From NCBI GenBank assembly GCA_036426205.1, contig CM071574.1, positions 15,587,725-15,651,724 of the forward strand: a stretch of DNA of 64,000 bases, written 5' to 3'. Within the stretch, counting starts at the first letter, position 1. Each line of letters begins with the position of its first letter. Position numbers and translations under genes: made by a program. The notes beneath the pieces are model-generated. The model saw only the letters and a program-made list of their open reading frames with translations. It searched no databases and was not told the origin of the DNA. Below, piece by piece: positions 20,845 to 31,658 of this stretch. The DNA comes from Ascaphus truei. Lineage: Eukaryota; Chordata; Amphibia; Anura; Ascaphidae.

Positions 20845-20872
20845 TGACGTCATAGGCCTATAAAAGCCTATG
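20845..20872 (+). promoter_or_regulatory. CRE plus TATA-box core promoter inside the transposon
   Basis: A consensus CRE TGACGTCA (20845-20852) stands 6 bp before TATAAAA (20859-20865). The TATA box is bracketed by inverted CATAGGC (20851-20857) and GCCTATG (20866-20872). A start site near 20890-20895 is expected. Downstream is a purine-rich leader and strong splice donors (GTGAGT at 21122, GTAAGT at 21140). This is a textbook RNA polymerase II layout; activity is inferred. Confidence 0.6.
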
Positions 20873-21121
20873 TCGTCTCATATTGAAGGCAGACGCCAAG
20901 GAGGACGGACCTCCTAAAGAAGAAACAAGACCAGGGCGTGGCCGAAGAAGACCCCGGAAGAGAGCGGAAGAAGAAAGAAGATAGAAGAATACAGATGAAG
21001 ACCCCGTGACGAAATGGATTACAAGAAAGAAGAAAGAAGACACAGACGTGGATTGTAATGGTTTATTATTTTATGGTTACCTTTGGATTTGTTCGAGAGC
21101 TTCCGGTTCCCCTGGATTTCG

Positions 21122-21145
21122 GTGAGTGGGCATCTAATGGTAAGT
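21122..21145 (+). promoter_or_regulatory. Candidate splice donors of the transposon transcript
   Basis: TTTCG/GTGAGT and AATG/GTAAGTAA lie about 230-250 bp after the predicted start site and would end a non-coding first exon. The candidate acceptor is at 22231. Confidence 0.4.
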
Positions 21146-22009
21146 AAACAAAAGAAAAGTTTATTATTTTAACTTTTACAGGTTTTTTTTATTTTTTATT
21201 CATGTGGTTTCCCCCCCCCCCCCCCATGTAATGCCCCTGAATTAATCTATGTCCCTATGGATATACATACATTCAGGGACACTGAATGGGTGTATTGTAT
21301 GTGATTTGTGGATGTAAATGCATTGTTTTTTTTATGCTCTTTCATTGCCCCTGTATGTTATGTATATCTAGATAGATAGACATACAGGGATAATAAATGA
21401 TTGTTTTGCTAATGTTTATGTTCTTTTCATGTATTTCAAATGTATTTAGCAGCTTTATTTATACATTGGTGTGTGTAATGTAATTTTTATTTAGTTACAT
21501 GTAATTTTTAATGGTTTATTTCTGGTAGTTATATTTGAATGATGGTGGTTACTTTGAATTAGAATTATTTTGGCAATGGTTTGGCTTTAGGAATTGAATA
21601 GGGATTTGTATAATTGATTTGTATTGTATTGTAATTGGTTTAGAAAATTGATTGATGGTAAATTTATTTATGTTGCTTACTTTCTATTTGATTTTGTGGA
21701 TGGCATTGGTGGTTAGGGGACATTGTTCATAGTGTATTTAATTTGGAAATTGATTTTGCATAGTGTTACATGATGCACAGATTAATAGCATCATGTACAC
21801 ATTCAAATGCAATTGTTTGAGATTTGATATATATTTTTCTAGGTGCTGGTGTGTTGGGAGAGGAGCTATCATTCATTTTTAAAACTGCTGGTGTTTTAAT
21901 GTGAAGATGAAATGTGCTGCTGGTTTAATTTTATTACAATGTGCTGATGTTGAGATTCTGATTTCATGTTTTTATTTATACATGCTTATGTAATCCTTAA
22001 CCATTTATT

Positions 22010-22092
22010 TGTATATATATACTAATTATTATATTATATAAGAAGCTATATATATATATATATACTATATATATATATATATAGATATATAT
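22010..22092. repeat. (TA)n microsatellite
   Basis: Interrupted TA tract next to the right mirror arm. A shorter one at 20783-20806 borders the left arm. Confidence 0.85.
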
Positions 22093-22132
22093 AACTATCC
22101 TCTACTGTAACAAATGAATGGGGGCAGGGTGG

Positions 22133-22195
22133 GTTAACCCCTTAATGACTATAGCGGTTAATGACCGCTAAGGTGATTTAGGGGTTAGGGGACAT
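22133..22195. repeat. AACCCCTTAATGACTATAGCGG hairpin family (arm copy)
   Basis: GTTAACCCCTTAATGAC mirrored by AGGTGATTTAGGGGTTAG around GCGGTTAATGACCGC. It is the inverted partner of 20697-20752. Confidence 0.7.
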
Positions 22196-22232
22196 TACAT
22201 TGGCTCTTTTGATTGTTTTGTATGTTTTGCAG

Positions 22233-22300
22233 CACCGGAAGGATATGGGCAGGATGAAGATGAGGAGGAAGACAGCCTTCATCGTGGGTGCCTGGAAAAG
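22233..22300 (+). other. Putative 68 nt transposon mini-exon
   Basis: Acceptor TATGTTTTGCAG, then 68 nt ending CCTGGAAAAG, then the strong donor GTAAGTG. An ATG at 22244 opens a frame MGRMKMRRKTAFIVGAWK. It is preserved in both mirror arms with good splice sites, which suggests it was transcribed. The protein, if any, is not recognised. Confidence 0.45.
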
Positions 22301-22486
22301 GTAAGTGTAATATGTATTTACTGTATTTATTGTAATTTATATGTATTTGAAATGGGCAAATGCATTATTATCCATATGTGGATAATAGTAATTTTGCCCA
22401 TTACTGTATTGTATGTGTTAGGGGGCGAGGGGAGGGAGGTGTATTTAGTTAGAATATTGTTTAACATTGGTAACGCAGGCTCGCGG

Positions 22487-22670
22487 GTACCCCAGGCTCG
22501 CGGGTACCCCGGGACTCCCGCGGGGACCCCGGGACAGCCGCGGGGACCCCCAGTCTCCCGTGGTGACCCCGCACTCCCACGGGAACCCCCGCGCGGGGTC
22601 AGCCGGGGACACCCACGAGACCCCCGGCCTCCCTCGGGGACCCCCGCGGGGTCAGCCGGGGACACCCCCT
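22487..22670. repeat. GC-rich minisatellite (CGCGGGGACCCC type)
   Basis: Tandem CGCGGGTACCCC/CGCGGGGACCCC units. Proline/glycine/arginine frames over it are not credited. Confidence 0.8.
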
Positions 22671-23172
22671 GGCCTGTTGTATGGATGGTGTGCCTGCAAA
22701 AATGTAAACAAAGAAATTTTTCTAAGTCCTGATTCTTTACCGCCTGCCTTGGGCTGGCATGTTTTGTTCTGCGGGTTTTTAAAGAACGGTCTCTTAGCGT
22801 AGCTTAGAGAATCCCGCAGAAGGGCAGAAATCAGCTTATTTAGCTGATCGTACGGGTTTGTTGGGACTTAGAAACATTTCAGGAAAAAGTCAGTTTAAGA
22901 ACGGAAAGTGTCTGTTAGCGCTGCTCTGTGAATCGCGCTGAGCAGAATATCACGTTCGCAAAGCACTTTCCGCTCTTAAAGCCACTTTACGGAGCTTAGT
23001 GCATAGCCCCCAGAGTATCAATACCATTTTTATTGTTTGACCACAGCACATTTTTAGCTCCAAAGAGCTTGTCAGAGTGGTGACTTTTGTGTCATACTTA
23101 GAGGTAAACAAAAGACAGAGAGCCCCAATGCTACATCCAACATGACAAATCATATAGTTAAATACTTATCTG

Positions 23173-23647
23173 CAGGGCTGATGAGAGGGGGGGTGGGGGG
23201 GAAGCCGGTACTAATTACAGTTGCCCTTTTGTCCGGAACGAGGCTTGGGGCCCGACTATGTTGCATCCTCGGTGTCCTTCCAGCCTCTCCCCCTGCAACT
23301 CCTGTCAATATGACTGCGCGATATCAAATAGCGCCGCATTGCCATGACAACGGGACGCTAGGTGATGTCATTATGCTGTCATTACGCTGCGTGCTTTTCC
23401 ATGACAACATGGTGCCATAAGGTGTCCCAATGTCATGGCAACTTGATGTCACGTAGCATCCCGTTGCCATGGCAACGCGGCGCCAATTGACGCTGCGCAG
23501 CAATATTGACAGGAGTTGCAGGGGGTGATGCCGGGAGACAACGCCGCTGCCGCCAAGAGCTAAATGTAAAAAGATTTCTCTGGGTTAGCCTTCAGTAGAA
23601 GGTGGCAATCCTGGCAGGGGGGCCCGAATCTGCTGTCGGCGGCCCTG
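23173..23647. mobile_element. hAT MITE with RFX-type palindromes, 475 bp
   Basis: Ends CAGGGCTG.. and ..GCGGCCCTG are flanked by a perfect 8 bp target duplication CTTATCTG (23165-23172 and 23648-23655), diagnostic for hAT. The inner inverted arms share CTGCAACTCCTGTCAATAT. The centre has repeated CCATGACAAC/GTTGCCATGGCAAC motifs, the latter a full palindromic X-box at 23462-23475. No transposase. Confidence 0.92.
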
Positions 23648-23655
23648 CTTATCTG

Positions 23656-24197
23656 TAAACTGGTCATTCACAACTGCATTTCAGGACTTGTTATTTACGG
23701 TGAATGACCACTCTATTAAAACTTATTCCTCCTACTGGAGAGGTAAAGAGAGCGTTTGCAGATATAGTGTTAGGACTTGCAGAAAGGGGCACACATTCAC
23801 ATGGTCTGCAAGCTTACAATGCTTTGGCCAAAGAATTTAACTACAGTAAGTGACCCTCACTTATGAGAAAAGAACAGATAATTATTTAACTATATGATTT
23901 GTCATGTAACATCCCCCATTTGTAATAAAGTCCTAATTTGAATGGCTACATCAAGTAGTAGTACCTTTTGTCATCCCAGTACTGAAATGAAACATTAGCA
24001 ATTACATATAAATATATATACAATATAAGGGTGGCAATGTTTCGGAGCCTAAATCAACCCTTCTTCAAGCCCGTTCCCACAGACTGAAGCAGCCTCTGGT
24101 ACTTCCCTATTGGAACACCTCCTATCCAAAAAAAAACTCTCCTCCAAAAAAAGGGGAATAAGGTAACAAATGCTAATGATATCAACTATCCCTCAAT
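23656..24197. other. Target repeat of the LTR element, with hammerhead-like trace
   Basis: Contains a TTATGAGAAAAGAACAGATA/GCTTTGGCCAAAG segment resembling the ends of the 61515-63045 element. At 24036-24072 on the minus strand it has TTGAAGA..CCGAAAC, a weak hammerhead-like core. The sequence continues past the LTR element at 29243. Confidence 0.45.
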
Positions 24198-24202
24198 AGG
24201 GC
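24198..24202. repeat. Target site duplication AGGGC (left)
   Basis: AGGGC here and at 29243-29247 directly flank the LTR element. A 5 bp duplication is typical of LTR retrotransposons. Confidence 0.85.
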
Positions 24203-24832
24203 TTTAGGAGGACGTGCGCAGAGGTATGCAAGGGAGACTTGTTAAGGTGAAATTAAATAAGGCTTTTATTGCACCTGTTCCTTTAACATAAGAAAAAACA
24301 TCCAAACATATTCAAAAAAGGGGTCAAACAAAGCTTCTGTTCCACTTGGGAGTATTTCTAGTGAAACCTATGCAGTCCACAACTCCCTTTAGATAAGCAT
24401 TTCTCCCAGCCCCAAACATATATCTTGATATGTGCAGATATACCAAAAGTCTTATAAATGAAAGTCTAATCTGTTTCTTGTACTTATAAAGGAAAGTCTT
24501 ATCTGTTTCTTGTAGTTGGAGGGAAAGTCTTCTCTGTTCCTGGGTTGCTGCCTTTTTCCTCAGGCTATGTCAGCATTCAGGTTTAGAGGTTCTTTCCCCT
24601 GTGTCTTGCAGGCAGCGTGCTGTTTCTTCTGGCAGGCTTCAAGACAACTGTCCCTATGGTCAGTGTCACAACTTGTGAGAATCAGGAACAATCTCACTTC
24701 CTGTCTCAAAGACAGGCTTTTCTAAGAAGCCTAATCAGGCAGGTGGTGTTGGTTAATTGACTACCAGCAGTTAACCACCACACTGCTGGATTAGAGGCAC
24801 ATTTCCTGAACAGGGATAACTCCACTGTTACA
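24203..24832 (-). repeat. 3' LTR
   Basis: On the minus strand it starts TGTAACAGTGG and ends CCTCCTAAA; the terminal TACA of the partner has become TAAA by one substitution. It contains AATAAA in GCAATAAAAGCC near 24275, the likely polyadenylation signal. Confidence 0.85.
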
Positions 24833-24846
24833 TACCTCCCCTGTTT
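24833..24846 (-). promoter_or_regulatory. Polypurine tract
   Basis: Minus strand ACAGGGGAGGTA directly abuts the start of the 3' LTR, the normal place and composition for the plus-strand primer of reverse transcription. Confidence 0.7.
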
Positions 24847-24849
24847 GTG

Positions 24850-25616
24850 GGAAGCTCGGGCTTGCCACGGCCAAAGCCCATCCTTCCACTCTCAGTCTAG
24901 ATATCTCTGTGACTTGAATGAGAGTGGATGGAGGAAGAGAACTCTCAGTCCCACTGGGATTGGAGCCCTTTCTCCAGTTTATTCGTGTCTCCTCCTGAAG
25001 GTGCTTGAGATCAGCACTCCTCAGTTGCTCGAGGAGGACTTTTTCTAAGTATAGTCTTTTTGCTATGTGCGCGGTCATGAGATTTCCCTCGCGTCGAGTG
25101 CTCGTCTTATTGTAGGCAGAGTGTATGGCAGCAGTTGCAGAGCGTTTAAAAACAGCCCTTTGAGTATTCCGCTCTTGAAGCGGTCTCTCTGCACTTTTCC
25201 CACTCAATGGAGTTGCTAGTTCAGCCTCTTTGGGAATTAAGTTGCAATTCCACCTTCACTTCCAGAGAATGTCCCATCTTTTCAGCTTCATCAGCTAAGG
25301 ATTCTTCTGGTTTTGATTCAGCACGTGTACCTTCTTTTATTGCCTGTTGGGTGGCTGAAGGTTTTGCTAGTGCTTGTTTAGGTGGTTCAAATTTTGAAAC
25401 CTTGTTTTTCAGACGAGCGGTATTCCCAGCTCTCACTGTACCCTTGTCTTCATGGGTTTTTGTGGCTGTGGGATACTGACGCTTAGTCAGGGTCAATACT
25501 TGTACTTGTGGGACTGTAATCTCATCCGCGAGAGATCCCTGTTTTTGAGTGCGTCTTGCAAGTCTCTTCTCAGGGAATTTATCTGCACACTTTGCTTTCT
25601 CTGAGCTTGCTTCCAC
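24850..25616 (-). pseudogene. Second open region of the LTR element (basic, unrecognised)
   Basis: Two frames follow each other with a shift near 25207-25221. The first (25616 to 25221, 131 aa) is lysine/alanine/glutamate-rich and probably disordered, with KRLARRTQKQ and KLNKVSK-like basic patches. The second (25207 to 24791, with the last few codons in the LTR) has an RLYLEKVLLEQLR helix. It overlaps the end of the coiled-coil frame by 124 nt. It may be the true C-terminal part of the coiled-coil protein after a frameshift, or a separate product. No family recognised. Confidence 0.4.
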
Positions 25617-27352
25617 ATTTTCACTGCATTGTGAAACACTATGAATATCTTTGCTCGGGCCACAGTTACTTGTCTCCGTTTCTGGACCTTCTTGTGCTCC
25701 CTTTTGTGCCGAGTAACCTGGGTTCTAAACTTGGCCTCTAGCGATGCTTTGGTGATGCTTAGGGTAGCCTTCAGTTTCTCATGCTGCTTTGCGGGGACAT
25801 ACTGGGTAATCAGACATTCCTGCAGCACTTGTACTTCTTTAACAGCCTGCAGATTGTCTTGCGTTTGCTGCTTCTCCTCGGCCTTCTGGAGGTGCGTATG
25901 CAGACCTTGCAGTTGGTTCTGCAGTCGGTGCTCTACTTCAAACTTCTCACCTTCCAAAAGTCTATTTATTTCTTTTAGCTCGTGCAGCTTTTCATTCTTT
26001 TCCTTGACGTCGTCTGTCAAATGAAAATTTTCTTCTTTCAGTTTTAAGTTTTCTCTTTTTAATTTTAAATTTTCTCCTTTTTCAGTCTCTGTATTATTCA
26101 GGGCCTCCTTGCAGTCCTCCTTCCATTTACGCACATCTGCTTTGAGAATGACAGTCTCCTGGCGTAAGACTTCCTTCTCTAGGTTGAGGGTCTGAAGCTC
26201 CTTCTGAGAGACTTTGAGATCTGTATTAAGATTGACAATAGTTTCTTTAGAAATGTCCAGCTCCTCAGTGAGACTGTGTAGTTCCTTTCTGGAGACTTCC
26301 AGTTCTGTGCGGCAGCTGTTGTCTCATGATGTGAGGCATCCAGTGCTCTGCGGAGTGTCTGAACCTCTTTCTGATATATGTCCACCTCTGTCCGGACACT
26401 GTTGACCTCCTGTTGTGAGGCATTCAGCTCTATGCGAAGAGTGTGAACCTCTTGCTGGAAGACTGTCATCTGCTTCAGTGCCTCCTCATACTTCCGCTTC
26501 AGCTTAGCCATCATTTTATCAGATTGGCTCTGCTTTTCATCCATGGCGGGAATAGTAGCATTTGCAGTATCTAGCTCAGTCTTGAGATCGTCCAATTCTG
26601 TCCTAGCCAAAGAGTAAATTGTGAGCACATCTTTCTGTAGCTTCATGTTATTTTTCTGTAGCTCTGTGTAACCATCTTTCTTTTGTTTCAATTGTTCACG
26701 GAGCATATCACAGTCATGCCTGGCATTTTTCAGGGCATCTTCAGGGCTGGTCAAGGGATCGACACTCACTGGTTCCGGCTCCACTTCCCTGGGATGGTTG
26801 GTTGAGGGTTCCTCACTGTTGGCACCGGACAGACACTTCTTTGGGGTGCACGACTTCTGCCTTGGGCCCTCTGGGGTCTCTTCTTTATTTGATACTTCAG
26901 CGGCTTCATTGTATACACCAGGCTTTTCTTGCAGTTGCGTTAGCTGACAGAAATATTTGGTGATCTGCTGCTCCCGCTCTTTCTCCTGTCGATCATATTC
27001 ATCGTCATAGAGAGCGGTCTTTTTGGTTCGTGCCGAGTTCAGGCACCCCTACCATTCTTGGGGTGTTTTGTGGTGTGACTCGGTTCGAGTTCCCCGTAAG
27101 AAATGTCTTCCTCTTTATTGGACTGGAAGGGCCACTCTTCCGTGGGGTAGGGTTCATTACAGGAATGCTGCATCTTGTCCTCCATTTTGGGGCTATCAGG
27201 TGTAATTTTCTTCCTGACCTCAGGAGGCGCTATTGCAGCTGTTGCCACTGTATTTGCTAGAACCCCCAATTGTGGTAGTCCTACAGGTGGGCATATTTTG
27301 CTTGTAGAGGTCGTAGCTCTTACAGGCATCACTGTAGACTTTTTCTTGGGTA
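25493..27352 (-). pseudogene. Long coiled-coil protein of the LTR element, frameshifted
   Basis: Three consecutive frames read as one protein of about 600 residues, with shifts near 27040 and 26315. The N-terminal part (frame at 27332) is Ser/Thr/Pro-rich. It is followed by DDEYDRQEKEREQQITKYF, then about 400 residues of heptad-rich coiled coil containing REQLKQKKDGYTELQKNN and repeated ENLKLK blocks, ending at a TGA at 25493-25495. There is no zinc knuckle, protease or polymerase motif. It could be a highly derived gag or a captured host coiled-coil gene; neither is proven. The stop-free stretches between shifts suggest decay is recent or due to indel errors. Confidence 0.6.
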
Positions 27353-27690
27353 AGTTTTACAATATCAGCAGTACTGTGCACGCATTCTCTCTCATTAGGT
27401 ATACTGGATGTGCAGTTGCTAGGTAAAAACTTCTATTTGCTTTACACCATTTACTTGCTAGGTGAAAGCCCTCCGCTTTAGCCAAATAATGTGGTTTTCT
27501 GCTTGAGTTCAGTAATTTTCAGTCTCAACTTTGGGTATTATGGCATTCACTCTTCACACTTTGGGATACCTTTAACACAGCTCAGATATTCCTGTTTCCC
27601 CAGTAGGGCAATTTTACCCTCAGCCCTTGTTTACTGAAAATTCCCCTGCTTCAGCACAGTCTTGCATCAATTTTCACACTTTTCTGCATA
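27353..27690. other. Leader region of the LTR element
   Basis: Between the coiled-coil frame and the nested MITE. No open frame of note. The leader continues on the other side of the MITE at 28121-28592. Confidence 0.5.
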
Positions 27691-27915
27691 CTGCTGCGAC
27701 ACACTTTATTCGAGCAAATACCCAGTATGTACCTGGCAGATACCTGGAATGCGCCGCTCCTCACCTCTGACAAGCCCCGTTGCGTTTGCCTTCCCAGCCA
27801 TGGTTCATGCCTGGCTGACGGGCGGCTGATCTGTTAAATGATAATGATTAGGATTTAATAGGCTGCAATGCTTCGCGTGTCTACCAGATGGCATAAATTC
27901 ATGAATTGTAATGCA

Positions 27916-27963
<48 letters not shown>

Positions 27964-28120
27964 TGTGCAGGATTGCAGCCAGCAGGGAATAAAATGCTTC
28001 AATCCCTGCCTGGAAAATAACGCAATGCACTCGGGTAGAAAACAGTCACAAACCTCAATACACCCGAGTATACCCGAATTCGTGGGACTAGCCGAGCTCG
28101 AATAAAGTGTGTCACCAGTG
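27691..28120. mobile_element. Compact TIR MITE nested in the LTR element, 430 bp
   Basis: Left end CTGCTGCGACACACTTTATT and right end AATAAAGTGTGTCACCAGTG are inverted. TA is duplicated at 27689-27690 and 28121-28122. The centre is a pure TA microsatellite (27917-27961). It matches the flanks of the expanded copy at 1138-3172, showing the ancestral short form. Confidence 0.8.
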
Positions 28121-28592
28121 TATACTCCATTCACAGCTGGTAGTCCTATGCGGTGTGGCAGCCTTTACTTGCAGAATCAGTACCGCTCGTGGGTCACCAT
28201 CTGTATTCACTGCTTCAGCTAAACATTTGAAAACAACAAACGCCTATCCCTTTTAAGGGCTAACTAACTTCTTGAACCCTGACTATGGCTGGAAGGCAAA
28301 ACCCCTATTTCAATGACCATATTATACTTTATTGTGATAGGCAAATAAGGTTTACCTGCTTCAGCACAGTGTCTCTCTCTCTCTCCTCTTGGAATCGGGG
28401 AAAAGAGTCCATCTGTGGTTTTGTGGGTATCAGTTCAGTGTAGATTTCCTGCCTGGGTGTGTATCCCTTTAACTCTGATCTCTGCTGCATGAGATCTTTG
28501 TTTATATTGCTCAGGCTATTTGTAGGCAAAAAGCACAAAAAAAAATTCACAGGCAATCTCCGGGGCCCCTTTTAACATCAAGAACCACCTCA

Positions 28593-28610
28593 GTCCCAAT
28601 TCTGACACCA
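28593..28610 (-). promoter_or_regulatory. Primer binding site, tRNA-Leu-like
   Basis: Minus strand TGGTGTCAGAATTGGGAC begins 2 nt inside the 5' LTR. It resembles the complement of a tRNA-Leu 3' end (TGGTGTCAGGAGTGGGA), with a few mismatches. The tRNA assignment rests on recall of that sequence. Confidence 0.7.
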
Positions 28611-28612
28611 TA

Positions 28613-29242
28613 TGTAGGAGGACGTGCGCAGAGGTATGCAAGGGAGACTTGTTAAGGTGAAATTAAATAAGGCTTTTATTGCGCCTGTTCCTTTAACATA
28701 AGAAAAAACATCCAAACATATTCAAAAAAGGGGTCAAACAAAGCTTCTGTTCCACTTGGGAGTATTTCTAGTGAAACCTATGCAGTCCACAACTCCCTTT
28801 AGATAAGCATGTCTCCCAGCCCCAAACATATATCTTGATATGTGTAGATATACCAAAAGTCTTATAAAGGAAAGTCTTATCTGTTTCTTGTACTTATAAA
28901 GGAAAGTCTTATCTGTTTCTTGTAGTTGGAGGGAAAGTCTTCTCTGTTCCTGTGTTGCTGCCTTTTTCCTCAGGCTATGTCAGCATTCAGGTTTAGAGGT
29001 TCTTTCCCCTGTGTCTTGCAGGCAGCTCTGCTGTTTCTTCTGGCAGGCTCAAGACATCTGTCCCTATGGTCAGTCTCACAACTTGTGAGACTCAGGAACA
29101 ATCTCACTTCCTGTCTCAAAGACAGGCTTTTCTAAGAAACCTAATCAGGCAGGTGGTGTTGGTTAATTGACTACCAGCAGTTAACCACCACACTGCTGGA
29201 TTAGAGGCACATTTCCTGAACAGGGATAACTCCCCTGTTACA
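28613..29242 (-). repeat. 5' LTR
   Basis: On the minus strand it runs TGTAACAGGGG to CTCCTACA, with intact TG..CA ends. It is followed on the plus strand by the target duplication AGGGC at 29243-29247. Confidence 0.88.
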
Positions 29243-29468
29243 AGGGCAATATATGATACTTCACTGAGACAGAAATGAGTCAACAGAGTAAATAGTGGCG
29301 CAGAGATTACCAGATGCTAGCCCCTATATGTAGGTTAAAACAGTGACGGTTCTAGATACTAAGGTGACATGTATAGATATATACTTTGCTCAAAGTCCAG
29401 CAAGAAATACACCAATCAATATTGCAGCATATACATATACCCCTAGGAAATACAGATATATTCTCAGG

Positions 29469-29808
29469 TTAAAGTCCAAATGTGAGTCAATAAGTCACTA
29501 TTAGGAAAGAACACTCATAAGGTCAAGCAAATATTAGCTGAGAAGAAGTAGATAAATGAATAAATAAGCAATACGAATCCTCTCTAGCGGTAAGTGTCAG
29601 CAGCGTTCTCATGCAGTTATCAGCTGTGCCTGTGTAAGTATGAGAGTTCTCCCTGCTCTGCGAAATTCCAGCGCCAGGATTGGCCGAGAGGTTCCCCTCC
29701 TCCCCTGATCCTGATCAACACAGGCTCCTAAACAGCTGGGAGGTATTTGCTTGACCTTATGAGTGTTCTTTGCTAATAGTGACTTATTGACTCACCTTTG
29801 GACTTTAA
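29469..29808. repeat. Foldback element, ~70 bp arms
   Basis: TTAAAGTCCAAATGTGAGTC..GCAAATATT is mirrored by TATTTGCTTGACC..GACTCACCTTTGGACTTTAA. It is probably part of the repeat into which the LTR element inserted. Confidence 0.7.
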
Positions 29809-31658
29809 CTACATTATTCCTATTTCCACATTTGTGTGGAGTGCTACCTAGCACACATACTTGTTATTAGCAATTACATAAATTGAAGTAAATACTGACA
29901 AATGTCATTGTATTGTTTGCTATTAATAGAAATGTCAGACATTACCGAAGAAACATTTTTCAAGCTTTTCTTATATGGTCTCAAGTCACAAAATCAATTC
30001 TTTGTGATGGAGTAAAATGAAATATATTAAATCTATGTACTCAGTGGGACATACACAAGCATACAGTGTATCCTACTGAAAAGTATTTAAATATAAACAT
30101 TGGAAGTTTATTCCCATCTTGACATGTTAAAACATTGTGTTGAAAGACTTTTCAATCGTGCGGAAGCATACAGAACAACTTTAAAGCACAGTTCATGCGA
30201 TGAACTGTCAATGTACACTGTGAAAAAAAAGTAATTGTTCAGTAAAACAATTTGCCTTTCATGTATTGCAAGCAGTGGGTGCATTTATCTTTCAGAAAAG
30301 CTACTAGAATAATGTCAACATTACCTTTAAAATATAATTGCTCATGCTGTAGGTAAAACAGACCATGTGTTTCTTAGTTTCAAATAAGGACACATAGGAA
30401 CATCATGTTCATGAGTCATCACTAAAAATACCTGGGATTACAGGAGATGATTTCTATACTGATAATGTATGTTTAGTCACTGGGATTTATGAAAGGACAT
30501 GAACTTAATTGACGAACTTATATAATGTTTTATTATTCAGTTATGTCTAATATTCATGTGTGAGAAGTGCTGAAGGAACAAGTGTTTAATAATTAGCAGG
30601 TATGTATATCTAAAACATGTGTATGTATTGTTATGTCATTGAGCTTCTTCTGAGAAATGCAACACCGTTCTACATAAGAGCCTTTCAGTGAAAAATGACT
30701 TCATACATTCTTCATACCTTATTCATGCAAGAATGGAATCATCCTATTTTCATTTAGAACTCTCATGTGAATTTAATGTATCTATGGCAAGCAGGCATCT
30801 TATTTGTAATATAAATTCATGTATCACATGGTCTGATGCAATTCTGGGCTCAAATATATTTATTTACTTTGGATCCTTTGCTCTAAAGTTCCTATTATAA
30901 ATTAGAAGAGAAGCATCAAACATTTACTTATCAATGACATTTTGTAAATTATCATTTAAATTGAAAGAGTTATTTATTCATACAGGCAAAAGCCTGAAAC
31001 AACATATTCCAGTAGAAAGTACTCAATCTTTGGATTAGTTACCTCATCCTGAATGCAGTTCCTGATACTGTAGATATATTAACATACCGCCTAGGGTTTT
31101 CTTGGGTTAGACTGAAACCGCACTAAACTCCTACAAATTACAGTACTCTAAGGGGCTGATGTAGTCTCCCAGGCACAAAAGCGGGGCAAAACTGGTGCAA
31201 AAACATTTATGAAGGAAAATAACTTCATTGAAAATAATGCGATTTTTGCCTTAAACAATTTGGTGCAGTGATTTTTCTGCACTTTTGCAGCCAGGATGTG
31301 AGTTGTGAGATGTGAGTTGGTCTATTAGCGGCAACTGCATTAGAACATTCCCCAAAATCTCCCCACAATGTCCACATTTCTCCCATCATATATTTAACAA
31401 CACATAGTAAATGCCAATGGTATAGGTCACACCTGTGTCCAACATATAGCCATGGTTGTTTTCACATGTACAAAAGCTCACTCAGTATTTAAAAATGATG
31501 TCCAGGGATTTTCCAAAGAGCTCATATAGTTTTAAACCCAGATGTGAGGTCTAAAGACAACAAGAGTCACACATTTCTGAAGTTTGAATCATCTGTGAAT
31601 TTAAAATCCTTCTCTGATTCAATCCTACATTATTAGAGAGGACTATTTTATATGTTCC
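29809..31658. other. AT-rich sequence, nothing recognised
   Basis: No gene or RNA was recognised. AAGGGGCTGATGTAGTCTCC near 31150 resembles a dispersed-repeat end but no partner was found. Confidence 0.4.

Larger units (their letters stand above)
19226..23010. mobile_element. 3.8 kb foldback DNA transposon with internal promoter
   Basis: The terminal repeats GGGGCTATGCACTAAGCTC and GAGCTTAGTGCATAGCCCC are perfect inverses over 19 bp. The flanks give CAGAG at 19221-19225 and 23011-23015 as a 5 bp target duplication; a 3 bp AGA reading is possible because of the G/C run. Inside, 20460-20800 is mirrored by 22090-22440, enclosing a 1.3 kb centre with a CRE/TATA promoter. Two paired-hairpin modules and a CORE-SINE lie in the left half. 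No transposase frame was found. Superfamily not assigned. Confidence 0.72.
24203..29242 (-). mobile_element. Complete LTR retroelement with coiled-coil gene, no pol visible
   Basis: Two 630 bp LTRs (24203-24832, 28613-29242) in direct orientation differ at roughly 15 positions by eye, so they are about 97-98% alike. A 5 bp target duplication AGGGC surrounds the element. The minus orientation is fixed by the primer site next to the right LTR and the purine tract next to the left one. The 3.8 kb interior encodes a decayed coiled-coil protein and a second small open region, with a nested MITE at 27691-28120. No protease, reverse transcriptase, RNase H or integrase motif was seen, so it would depend on enzymes from another element. 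Confidence 0.88.
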
